From assembly GCA_030602705.1 (NCBI GenBank), contig JAUVZF010000029.1:1-45294 (forward strand): 45,294 bases of DNA. The letters run 5' to 3'. Origin of the DNA: Planctomycetota bacterium. Lineage in GTDB: Bacteria > Planctomycetota > Phycisphaerae > FEN-1346. The notes under the pieces are model-generated. The model saw only the letters and a program-made list of their open reading frames with translations. It did not search any database and was not told the DNA's origin. Below are positions 1 through 7,028 of the stretch, piece after piece (position 1 is the first letter of the stretch; every line of letters starts with the position of its first letter). The position numbers were made by a program, and so were the translations under genes.

Positions 1-137
1 ATGGGACGATTTCCTGCGGCTTGGCCGTAGCGCCGGGGTTTATCCCCGGCGCATCCTGGCCGGCGCCGCCGCCAACGGCCGCCGGGCATAAAGCCCGGCG
101 CTACAACCGCCTGCGCTCGCCAGAAAAACTTGCCACA
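1..137. repeat. Dispersed GTAGCGCC palindrome-pair repeat, copy 1
   Basis: Two palindromic halves, GTAGCGCCGGGGTTTATCCC and its GGGCATAAAGCCC-type partner, face each other at 27-104. The block is preceded by ATGGGACGATTTCCTG and followed by CTGCGCTCGCCAGAAAAACTT. Nearly the same unit recurs at 31751-31901 in the same orientation, and parts recur in inverted orientation at 45028-45105 and 45225-45276. It lies 3' of spoVG, so it may be transcribed as a terminal hairpin. No coding potential is seen. Confidence 0.85.
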
Positions 138-143
138 CCCCGG

Positions 144-734
144 TTACAGGACGCCCTCTCCGAAGATGTGGCCCTTGTCTTCACCTTCGGGCTCTTCCTC
201 GGTGTCGGGAACCTCTTCAACAGGCGCCTCGGCGGGCGGTTCGGGAGGCGGTGCTTCCGCCACGTCCGGCTCGATGTCCGCCGGCGCTTCAGCGGCCGCC
301 GGTTCGGGCGCGGGCGCCTCGGGCACGTCGGCGCCGACAGAGGCGGTCTCCGTCTCGCCGCGTCCCGCCCGGGCCACCTCCTCGCGATAGGCATCGAGAA
401 TCACGTCCTGCAGCCGCGCGCGGCAGTCGGAGTTGATCGGATGCGCGATGTCGGCGTGCAGTTTGCCCTGCACGTCCTCGTCCGACATGCGGTTCTCCGG
501 GAGCCGGCCTCCGCAATCGTTGCAGAACTTGGCCCGCAGGTGATTCTTCCCGCCGCACTTTGGGCAGTGGTCGGTCAGTTTTCTGGAGGGCATGGCGACG
601 AACAGGCCGTTCGTCCCATCGATGATCTTCAGGTCGCGCACGACGAACTCACCGTCCAACGTCATCGTGCAGAAGGCCTTTAACCGGTCGCCGCTCTGCG
701 GCGACAACTTGACGCTGACATTCGTGACTTTCAT
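144..734 (-). CDS. spoVG: SpoVG family regulator with inserted zinc ribbon
   Basis: A 196-residue SpoVG-family protein, a site-specific nucleic-acid-binding regulator in Firmicutes. Residues 1-52 match the SpoVG core (MKVTNVSVKL start, IIDG..GLFVAMPSRK), and the core resumes at DIAHPINSD (95-103) and RLQDVILDAY. Between the halves sits a CxxC...CxxC zinc ribbon (C57, C60, C71, C74) that Bacillus SpoVG lacks. A Pro/Ala/Glu-rich acidic tail (about 126-196) follows. The ATG at 734 is chosen over upstream starts because the SpoVG homology begins there and an AGGAGAG Shine-Dalgarno sits just upstream. It overlaps the ispE stop as ATGA, so the two are translationally coupled. ispE and spoVG are also neighbours in Bacillus. 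Confidence 0.93.
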   Translation of the reverse strand: MKVTNVSVKLSPQSGDRLKAFCTMTLDGEFVVRDLKIIDGTNGLFVAMPSRKLTDHCPKCGGKNHLRAKFCNDCGGRLPENRMSDEDVQGKLHADIAHPINSDCRARLQDVILDAYREEVARAGRGETETASVGADVPEAPAPEPAAAEAPADIEPDVAEAPPPEPPAEAPVEEVPDTEEEPEGEDKGHIFGEGVL

Positions 735-1636
735 GCCGGTCTCTCCTGCTGCTGCTTCCCATCCGCCAGTAGTGTTGTAACATAAGTTTTCGCGCCCGCG
801 GCGCAAGCGGCCTCGGCCAGGCGGCGTGCCTCAACCTCCGTATCGGCAATCGCAAAATAAGCCGATCCGCTTCCCGTCATCCCGATGGCGGCCGCTCCGG
901 CACGTTCCAGACATCCACGCACGTCGAACCGACCACGCCTAATACTATCGGCTGCTGCCTCCAAATCATTCACCAGAAACGGCCGAGCCCCCCGCGCCGG
1001 CCCCGCCAGGCGGGGCAAGATGTCGGTCGCCGCCGGACCACCGTCCGGCGAGGCGCCCAGCCTGTCGTAGGCCGCGTACACCTCGGCCGTCGGCATCTCG
1101 TAGTCGGGCCACGCCAGGACGAGCCACCAGGCCGTGCCGGCCGAGACCCGTTCCAGGCGCTCGCCCCGGCCGCGCATGACGGCAACGGGCGACGCCAGAA
1201 ACAGCGGCACGTCGCCGCCGACGCCGGCGCCGAGGCGAGCCAACTCCTGCCGCTCCAGGCCGCAGTCCCACAGCGCATTCAGGCCGACGAGCGCGGCGGC
1301 AGCGTCGCTCGACCCGCCGCCGAAACCCCGCCCGGGAGGGATGCGCTTCTCCAAACGTATCCGCGCCCCCTGCCCCGGGCGGCATTCCTCGGCAAGGACC
1401 CGCGCGGCCGTCATCACCAGGTTGTCCGCGCCTACGGGGACGCCCATCCCCCGGCACACGAGGTCAATACCGTCTGCCGGCTCGAAGACGAGTGTGTCGA
1501 ACAGGGCAACCGCCGCCACAACGCTCTCCAGGTCGTGGTAGCCGTCGTCCCGCACGCCGAGTACGCGAAGCGTCAGGTTGACCTTGGCGGGCGCCTTGAC
1601 CGTCAGGCCCTGACCCGATGATGTGACGCCGAGCAT
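731..1636 (-). CDS. ispE: 4-diphosphocytidyl-2-C-methyl-D-erythritol kinase IspE
   Basis: A GHMP kinase of the non-mevalonate isoprenoid pathway that phosphorylates CDP-methylerythritol with ATP in the cytoplasm. Visible are the N-terminal AKVNL motif (catalytic Lys, about residue 18) and the glycine-rich ATP loop PPGRGFGGGSSDAA (about 100-113), where F replaces the usual L of GLGGGSS. At about 301 residues the length is normal. The frame is open to 1726, but a good promoter (TTGACT-N18-TATCAT, 1716-1745) puts transcription start near 1709, so the ATG at 1636 is preferred. The stop overlaps the spoVG start (ATGA). Confidence 0.94.
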   Translation of the reverse strand: MLGVTSSGQGLTVKAPAKVNLTLRVLGVRDDGYHDLESVVAAVALFDTLVFEPADGIDLVCRGMGVPVGADNLVMTAARVLAEECRPGQGARIRLEKRIPPGRGFGGGSSDAAAALVGLNALWDCGLERQELARLGAGVGGDVPLFLASPVAVMRGRGERLERVSAGTAWWLVLAWPDYEMPTAEVYAAYDRLGASPDGGPAATDILPRLAGPARGARPFLVNDLEAAADSIRRGRFDVRGCLERAGAAAIGMTGSGSAYFAIADTEVEARRLAEAACAAGAKTYVTTLLADGKQQQERPA

Positions 1637-1715
1637 CCGACCGCCCTCGTCGCTCCCAGAAGCCGAAATCCGCTGGTGCGGTATACCGACTGCGGCAGTC
1701 ACCCCCTCCACGTCT

Positions 1716-1745
1716 ATGATAGGCACGGCGAGCCGGCCAAGTCAA
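1716..1745 (-). promoter_or_regulatory. Promoter of ispE-spoVG
   Basis: On the minus strand TTGACT (1745-1740) is followed by an 18-nt spacer and TATCAT (1721-1716). This is a sigma70-like promoter with an expected start near 1709, giving a leader of about 73 nt to the ispE ATG. Confidence 0.6.
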
Positions 1746-1848
1746 TGCGTAGCGCATTTTACCTTGCCGCTTTGCATTCCCCCGCTTAGACTCCTTCCCG
1801 CAGCGAAACGGAGATGCGACCCGACAAGACGGGTGCGAGCGGTCGGTG

Positions 1849-2553
1849 ATGCGCAAGAAGGGCAAAATCCACTTGTCAGACGATCAGAAGGCGAACGCGA
1901 CGACGGGCGGCACCGACGAGACCGTCGAGGAGGAGATACACGCCCACGCTGCGGCGCGGTTGCTCGGACCCGTCCGACGGTTGTACGAGTGGGTGCTCGG
2001 CTGGGCCGAAACCCGACACGCCGCAAAGGCAATGGCGGCGCTTGCCTTCTCGGAGGCCATCTTTTTCCCCGTCCCGGCCGACCTCCTGCTGGGGGCGCTG
2101 TGCCTGGGGCGGCCGCGATCCAGTTTCCGGTGGGCGACGATCTGCACGCTCTTCAGCATCCTCGGCGGAACGACCGCCATGCTGCTGGGCCTGGCCATCG
2201 GGCAGGCCCGCGTTACGGGGACCATGGAGTTCGTGGGCCTCGGCGAGGAGGCGGCCAAGGCCCTCGCGGTCTTCGGTGAGTATGGTTTCTGGGCGGTGGC
2301 GGTGGCGGCGCTGACGCCGGTGCCGTACATGGTGTTTTCGTGGGTGGCGGGGTTTGCCGAGATCGCCGTCTGGCAGTTTCTGCTCGCGTCGGCCATCTTC
2401 CGCTCGATGCGATTCTTCGCGGTGGCGGCGATCGTTTACGTCTTCGGGCCTGCCGCCAAGCGGTTCATCGACAGGTACTTCAACCTGGCCACCGTGCTGG
2501 TCATGTTGTTGGTAATCGGCGTCGTGGTGCTTGTGAAGGTTCTGAGGGGCTAG
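1849..2553 (+). CDS. VTT/DedA-like small membrane protein (YqaA type)
   Basis: A 234-residue integral membrane protein resembling the VTT (SNARE-associated/DedA, YqaA-like) family, some members of which act as lipid scramblases or transporters. A charged cytoplasmic N-terminus of about 50 residues precedes a region with the family look: FSEAIFFPVPADLLLGAL, then a Gly-rich helix (ILGGTTAMLLGLAIG), then ALTPVPYMVFSWVAGFAE, with a C-terminal transmembrane helix (about 215-231). The prolines in FFPVP and TPVPY match the re-entrant loops of the family. A GTG at 1846 lies one codon before the chosen ATG. No clear ribosome site is seen. The downstream AMMECR1 gene begins 10 bp later, so the two are probably cotranscribed. 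The substrate is unknown. Confidence 0.75.
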   Translation: MRKKGKIHLSDDQKANATTGGTDETVEEEIHAHAAARLLGPVRRLYEWVLGWAETRHAAKAMAALAFSEAIFFPVPADLLLGALCLGRPRSSFRWATICTLFSILGGTTAMLLGLAIGQARVTGTMEFVGLGEEAAKALAVFGEYGFWAVAVAALTPVPYMVFSWVAGFAEIAVWQFLLASAIFRSMRFFAVAAIVYVFGPAAKRFIDRYFNLATVLVMLLVIGVVVLVKVLRG

Positions 2554-2563
2554 GGGGCCGGCC

Positions 2564-3127
2564 ATGCTTTCCGATAGCGACAGGAAAACGCTGCTTCGTA
2601 TCGCACGCGAGACGATCGAGGCGGCCGTGACGGGCACGGCCGCGCCGCAGATCGCGGTCGAAAGCGAGGCCCTGGAGGCGCCGTGCGGCGCGTTCGTCAC
2701 GATGAAGAACGACGGGCGTCTTCGCGGCTGTATCGGCACGTTCGTTGCGCAGGGCCCGCTCTACCGGACGGTCCTGGAGATGGCCTCGGCCGCCACACGC
2801 GATCCGCGATTCCTCGGCGACCCCGTGACGGCAGGGGAACTCGAGCGGATCGACATCGAGATCTCGGCCCTCTCGCCGCTGGAGAAGGTGGACGACCCGC
2901 TCCGCGACATCGAACTCGGCCGCCACGGCATCTACGTCCAGGGGCCGTACGGCTCGGGCTGCTTCCTGCCGCAGGTCGCCACCGAGACGGGATGGTCGAA
3001 GGAGGAGTTTTTGTCGCACTGCTGCATGGGCAAAGCCGGCATGCCGCCCGACGCCTGGAAGTCGCCGGAGGTAACCGTCTCGCGCTTCGAGGCGGAAATC
3101 TTCGGCGAAAAGGAGGAACCGGACTAA
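2564..3127 (+). CDS. AMMECR1 domain protein (AmmeMemoRadiSam protein A)
   Basis: A 187-residue protein covering one whole AMMECR1 domain. The family hallmark LRGCIG appears in GRLRGCIGTF (about residues 53-62), followed by ATRDPRF and by IDIEISALSPLEKV. The later stretch GIYVQGPYGSGCFLPQVATE is also typical. In many prokaryotes this protein is encoded with Memo and a radical SAM enzyme (the AmmeMemoRadiSam system), but neither partner is in this window. Biochemical role unresolved. It follows the VTT-family gene by 10 bp, with a G-rich ribosome site before the ATG. Confidence 0.92.
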   Translation: MLSDSDRKTLLRIARETIEAAVTGTAAPQIAVESEALEAPCGAFVTMKNDGRLRGCIGTFVAQGPLYRTVLEMASAATRDPRFLGDPVTAGELERIDIEISALSPLEKVDDPLRDIELGRHGIYVQGPYGSGCFLPQVATETGWSKEEFLSHCCMGKAGMPPDAWKSPEVTVSRFEAEIFGEKEEPD

Positions 3128-3146
3128 TCGGTCCGACATAGGTTTT

Positions 3147-3168
3147 GCGCGGCCCGTACGGGCCGCGC
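3147..3168. repeat. 22-nt perfect palindrome, GCGGCCCGTACGGGCCGC core
   Basis: A perfect 22-nt palindrome 20 nt after the AMMECR1 stop, followed by a partial copy near 3188-3204. An identical 22-mer lies at 15881-15902, and shorter CGCCCGTACGGGCG versions lie at 26696-26709 and near 41026 and 41123. It could act as a terminator-like hairpin, but no T-run follows. Confidence 0.8.
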
Positions 3169-3246
3169 ATAACGGTGCCTGTCCCACGCCCGTACGGGCC
3201 GCACCGTGACCTGCTGCGGGCCCACGCAAAACAGGAGGAAGAATCC

Positions 3247-4836
3247 ATGAAACACACCGCACCGCTGTTTCTCGTCGCGTTCGCCGCCGGTCTTTGTCTC
3301 GCCGGCCCAGCCACGGCCGAGGAAGCACCGGCCTTCAAGCAGGCCGCCGCCTCGGCCAGCATCGCCGGATACTCCCTCAGCAAGGTCCAACGCTGGCTCC
3401 ACGAGGTCGCGCTGAAGAAGATCGACACTGAGACGGGTCTGTACCGGGCCGACGGCAACTGGAACTACTTTGACACGGCCGCCGACTGTTACCCCTTCCT
3501 GGTCTGGGCGGCGTGGGCGACCGACCAGGCGGCGCTCGAGGGGCCCGTGCGCAAGGTCCTGCACGCCGAGCAAAGACTGTGCAACCACCTCGACCGCATC
3601 CCCGTGCCCTACGATTTCAAGCGGAAGGCCAAACAGGAGGGGCAGTCGCTCGACCGGATGATCTTCGGCGCCTCGGAGTACGTCAAGGACGGCCTCATCG
3701 CCATCGTCGAGGTCACCGGCAAGGACGAGTGGTTCGACCGCATGAAAGCCATCCAGGAGGACATCTGGAAACACGCGCGGTACGACACGCCGTACGGCAA
3801 GATACCGTCCACGAACGTGGAGGTCAACGGCGAGCAACTCCAGGCCCTCGCGCGGCTGTATACGATGACCGGCGAGAAGAAGTTCCTGACGTGGGCCGAG
3901 CGCCTGGCCGACTACTACCTGAAGCCCGGCAACTTCGTGCCGACACGCCTGCGCGACCACGGCTGCGAGATCATCGGCGGCCTGGGCCTGCTGCTCGGCG
4001 TCGAGTCGGAGGTCAATCCCGAGAAGGCCAACGAGTACCTGCCGCTCATGCGGAAGATGCTCGACGAAATCCTCGCGCGCGGCACCAACGCCGACGGCAT
4101 CATGATCAACACGCTCCAGAAGGAACCCGGACCGCACGAAGGCCGCCTCAGCGACGGATGGGGATACAACTACGTCGGGCACCTCTGCTACGACATGGCC
4201 GCCGGCAAAGCCGTTTACAGGGAGCGGGTCGCCCAGACGCTCCGCAACCTGGCCAAGCCACGCTACAGGAACTACCCGTGGGAGGGTTCCTCCATCGACG
4301 GCTTCGCCGATTCCATCGAAGGCGGAATCTATTGCCTGAACCGCGTGCCCGTGCCCGAGGGCTTCGCGTGGGTGGACCGCGAGATGGCCTCCAACGTGGC
4401 CCGGTCGGCCGAGCCGCTCGAGACCGCCAAACTGTGGGGCACGATAAGCGTTCAGTCCAACGGCGTGCGGACGGTCATCATGCACGCACTGATGCACACG
4501 CGCGGGCTGCTCGCGCGCCCGTGGCAAATGGGCCTCACGCTCGGTGCCGCCGAGACGAAAGAAGGCCTCGCCGTCGTCCTGACCGCCGAGAAGGCGTGGG
4601 CCGGAAAACTCGTCTTCGACGTTCCCCGTCACCGCCTGACCATGGGTTTCAAGCGCGACTGGCCCCGCATGAATACGCTGCCGGAATGGTTCACCGTCGA
4701 ACTCGACCGCCGCTACGTGGTCCGCAACCTGACGACCGGCGAGACCGCTACCCACACCGGCAAGCAACTGCACGACGGCCTGCCGCTTGAAGCAAAGGCC
4801 GGTGCGCCCGTACGCCTGCTCGTGAAACCGCAATGA
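3247..4836 (+). CDS. Secreted protein, probable alpha/alpha-toroid fold, function unknown
   Basis: A 529-residue exported protein. The signal peptide is clear (KHTAPLFLVAFAAGLCLAGP, with an ATA/EE cleavage site near 24). The frame opens at 3145, but the ATG at 3247 has an AGGAGGAA ribosome site 6-7 nt upstream. The body is rich in helical hairpins with aromatic and acidic residues (NWNYFDTAADCYPFLVWAAW, RLADYYLKPGNFVPTRLRDH, SDGWGYNYVGHLCYDMA), resembling six-hairpin glycosidase or uronyl-epimerase/lyase toroids. The C-terminus (about 460-529) looks like a beta-sandwich. No family can be assigned firmly. A role in extracellular polysaccharide metabolism is inference. Confidence 0.78.
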   Translation: MKHTAPLFLVAFAAGLCLAGPATAEEAPAFKQAAASASIAGYSLSKVQRWLHEVALKKIDTETGLYRADGNWNYFDTAADCYPFLVWAAWATDQAALEGPVRKVLHAEQRLCNHLDRIPVPYDFKRKAKQEGQSLDRMIFGASEYVKDGLIAIVEVTGKDEWFDRMKAIQEDIWKHARYDTPYGKIPSTNVEVNGEQLQALARLYTMTGEKKFLTWAERLADYYLKPGNFVPTRLRDHGCEIIGGLGLLLGVESEVNPEKANEYLPLMRKMLDEILARGTNADGIMINTLQKEPGPHEGRLSDGWGYNYVGHLCYDMAAGKAVYRERVAQTLRNLAKPRYRNYPWEGSSIDGFADSIEGGIYCLNRVPVPEGFAWVDREMASNVARSAEPLETAKLWGTISVQSNGVRTVIMHALMHTRGLLARPWQMGLTLGAAETKEGLAVVLTAEKAWAGKLVFDVPRHRLTMGFKRDWPRMNTLPEWFTVELDRRYVVRNLTTGETATHTGKQLHDGLPLEAKAGAPVRLLVKPQ

Positions 4837-4867
4837 GGGTGCCTCGCACGGTGAGATGACAAGTTTT

Positions 4868-4991
4868 GCGCGGTGGGTGTCCCCACCCACCGCGCACGCA
4901 GGAGCGGCAAGGTCGCCACTGGAGCGCGGTGGGTCCGGAGACCCACCGCGCTATGCGCACGTTGCGCGGTGGGTCTCCCGACCCACCGCGC
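4868..4991. repeat. Three 28-nt GCGGTGGGT/ACCCACCGC palindromes
   Basis: Three palindromes of 28 nt each (4868-4895, 4924-4951, 4964-4991) share the arms GCGCGGTGGGT and ACCCACCGCGC but differ in the 5-6-nt loops. They fill the gap between two convergent genes (the secreted protein and folC). A fourth copy is at 17155-17181, also at a convergent junction. Changed loops with conserved arms suggest RNA or cruciform structure under selection, or bidirectional terminators. Confidence 0.85.
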
Positions 4992-5017
4992 TATGCACTC
5001 CACACGCCGGAACGCAC

Positions 5018-6367
5018 TCAGCCGTCGGCGTCCGCCAGGTGCTCCTTCACCTCTCCCACCAGGTAGAGGGATCCGCAGACCACGATGAGGCCGTCGGCGG
5101 TTGCTCTCTCGGCGGCCACGTTGAGGGCGCTTGCCACGTCGCCGGCCGCTTCGCCGGCCGTCCCGCCGCACGCGCGTAAACGTTCGGCCAGGTCCGCCGG
5201 GTCGGCCGCTCGCGGATTGTCGGTCCGCGTGAAGACGACCGGCGAGTCGGGCAGCCGCTCCGCCAGCACGCCGAGCATGCCGTCAACATCCTTGTCGGCC
5301 GCCGAGCCGAAGACGATGACCGTCCGCCTGGCCGGGAAGTGCCTCGCGAGCGCCTCGAGGAGTCGCTTCATACTCGCCCGGTTGTGGGCCCCGTCGAGGA
5401 CCATCTCGGGCTTACCCGGCAGGTGCTCCATGCGCCCGGGCCACCGGACCTGCCGCAGCGCTTCGCGCACGACCCGGGGCGAGAGACGTTCGGCGAGCGG
5501 CCCGCAGCGCTCGGCAGCGGCAACGGCTGTGGCCGCATTGACCGCCTGGTGCTCGCCCATCAGCGGAACGAAAAGTCGGTCGTACAACGCATCGGGCGTG
5601 CGAACGGTCACCTCGCATCCCAGGCGGCCGGCTTCCTCTGCGGGGGACCACGTGTAGGTGACCTCGCGGCCGACCACCACGAGCGGCGCTTCGGCCGCGC
5701 GGCAGACATCTTCAATGACCGCCATGGCATCGGGCGGCTGCGGCTGCGAGACCACCGGAACGCCCGGCTTGACGATCCCCGCCTTCTCGGCTGCGATGGC
5801 GCTCAGCGCGTCGCCCAGTTGCAGCGTGTGGTCCAGGCTGATGGCCGTGATGACCACGGTGTCGGGCGCCAGGACGTTCGTGGCATCGAGTCGCCCGCCC
5901 AATCCGACTTCAACGACCGCCACGTCCACGCCGGCGCGGGCGAAATGCCCGAACGCCAGCGCCGTGAAGATCTCGAAGAACGTCGGGGCGTCGGCTTCGG
6001 CCCGGAGGCGGTCAACGTGAGGCCGGGCAGCCTCAACGAGCGCTGCCAGTTCGTGCCGTCCAATGTCCCGGCCCCCGATTCGGATACGTTCACGGATGTC
6101 CACCAGGTGCGGCGACGTGTACAGCCCCGCCGTCAGACCGCACGCCATCGCCACCGCATGAACCAGCGCCGCCGTCGAGCCCTTCCCTTTCGTACCGGCC
6201 ACGTGCACGGTGCGCAGGCGGCGCTGCGGCGAGCCGAGCAGGTCGAGCAGCCGGCGCATACGGTCGAGGCTGAAGGTGTCGGCGTTGTAGCGGACGCGCT
6301 GCATCTTCTCGTAGTCGGTCGCCGAGAACAGGTACGCGAGCGCCGCTTCGTAGTCGGTCTGCGCCAT
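5018..6367 (-). CDS. folC: Folylpolyglutamate synthase / dihydrofolate synthase FolC
   Basis: An ATP-dependent Mur-ligase-family enzyme that adds glutamate to dihydropteroate and/or folates in the cytoplasm. 449 residues, normal for the family. The P-loop GTKGKGST is at about 58-65, then AGLYTSPHLVDIRERIRI, the VVEVGLGGRLDATNV signature and the C-terminal domain with VLDGAHN. The frame is open to 6619, but homology starts at MAQTDYEAAL. A TATAAT promoter at 6402-6430 puts the transcript start near 6395, downstream of the alternative starts. A GGGAGA ribosome site lies just upstream of the ATG. Confidence 0.95.
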   Translation of the reverse strand: MAQTDYEAALAYLFSATDYEKMQRVRYNADTFSLDRMRRLLDLLGSPQRRLRTVHVAGTKGKGSTAALVHAVAMACGLTAGLYTSPHLVDIRERIRIGGRDIGRHELAALVEAARPHVDRLRAEADAPTFFEIFTALAFGHFARAGVDVAVVEVGLGGRLDATNVLAPDTVVITAISLDHTLQLGDALSAIAAEKAGIVKPGVPVVSQPQPPDAMAVIEDVCRAAEAPLVVVGREVTYTWSPAEEAGRLGCEVTVRTPDALYDRLFVPLMGEHQAVNAATAVAAAERCGPLAERLSPRVVREALRQVRWPGRMEHLPGKPEMVLDGAHNRASMKRLLEALARHFPARRTVIVFGSAADKDVDGMLGVLAERLPDSPVVFTRTDNPRAADPADLAERLRACGGTAGEAAGDVASALNVAAERATADGLIVVCGSLYLVGEVKEHLADADG

Positions 6368-6401
6368 GCAAGTCTCCCAGGCCCGCGCCGGCAGTCCAGC
6401 G

Positions 6402-6430
6402 ATTATACCAGCCCGAGCGCCCCCTATTAA
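6402..6430 (-). promoter_or_regulatory. Promoter of folC
   Basis: TTAATA (6430-6425), 17-nt spacer, then a perfect TATAAT (6407-6402) on the minus strand. The predicted leader is about 28 nt. Confidence 0.65.
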
Positions 6431-6639
6431 GATACCAGAAAAACCTGCGCAAGGGGTTGCCGTGCCCCCCTCTCCGTGCGAACAATTAGGGTGGAGCGAA
6501 AAGTGAATCACGGGCCCGTGTTGTTGGGAACGATTGGCGGTGCCGGGAGGCGGGGTTCTCAGGAGGGCGGCGCCAGGAAACGTTGGGCAGTCTATGAGGG
6601 GCGGGACTGCAAAACGCAACTGGCGTCCCAGACGCTGCG

Positions 6640-6880
6640 GAGCGGAAGGCTCCGCGGCGTCTCTTTTTTGGTTCTTGTCCCAACAGCGGGGAGCCTGAAA
6701 GGCTCCAATTCGTCAGCCCAGGGCAACGCCCTGGGGCTCGGAGAAGATGGCGAATGACAAGCCCTGAAAGGGCGTTACAAACAGCCCTGTGGCGCCCTTT
6801 CAGGGCTTCCTTTCTCTGGGGCCGACCCGCCAACCCAGGGCGTTGCCCTGGGCTTGAGGATTTCAGCCCTTCGGGCTGAG
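6640..6880. repeat. Array of short palindromes (non-coding)
   Basis: The 661-nt gap 6368-7028 contains no credible gene. It holds GGAGCC-TGAAA-GGCTCC (6690-6706), CCCAGGGCAACGCCCTGGG (6717-6735), the 13-nt inverted pair GCCCTGAAAGGGC / GCCCTTTCAGGGC (6761-6773 and 6794-6806), CCCAGGGCGTTGCCCTGGG (6834-6852) and CAGCCCTTCGGGCTG (6864-6878). Read on the minus strand, the array gives PEGLKSSSPGQRPG-like peptides. I take these to be artefacts. Confidence 0.85.
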
Positions 6881-6979
6881 GTCCCCACAAATGGGTCATG
6901 AACCTCTTTTTTGACCCACTCTTCACGCAACGAACGCCCGCGGCATCCGTCTTATGGGATGGACGCAATCGGATTCCTT

Positions 6980-7008
6980 TTGACCGCCCCCGAAGGGCGG
7001 TTTAGAAT
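6980..7008 (+). promoter_or_regulatory. Promoter of the membrane protein-aroB operon
   Basis: TTGACC (6980-6985), 17-nt spacer, TAGAAT (7003-7008). Start expected near 7015, giving a very short leader that begins at the GGGAGA ribosome site before the ATG at 7029. Confidence 0.6.
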
Positions 7009-7028
7009 CGACGCGGGAGATCCGGAAA

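Noticed and set aside
3124-4890. 588-residue minus-strand ORF opposite the toroid-like gene
   Set aside because: Mirror frame. The plus-strand gene has a signal peptide and AGGAGGAA site.
4868-4991. Possible CRISPR array
   Set aside because: Only three units, full palindromes with unequal spacing (28 and 12 nt), no unique spacers and no cas genes.
6486-6968. 160-residue minus-strand ORF
   Set aside because: It is made of palindromic repeats that read as PEGLKSSSPGQRPG-type peptide. No start signal or family.
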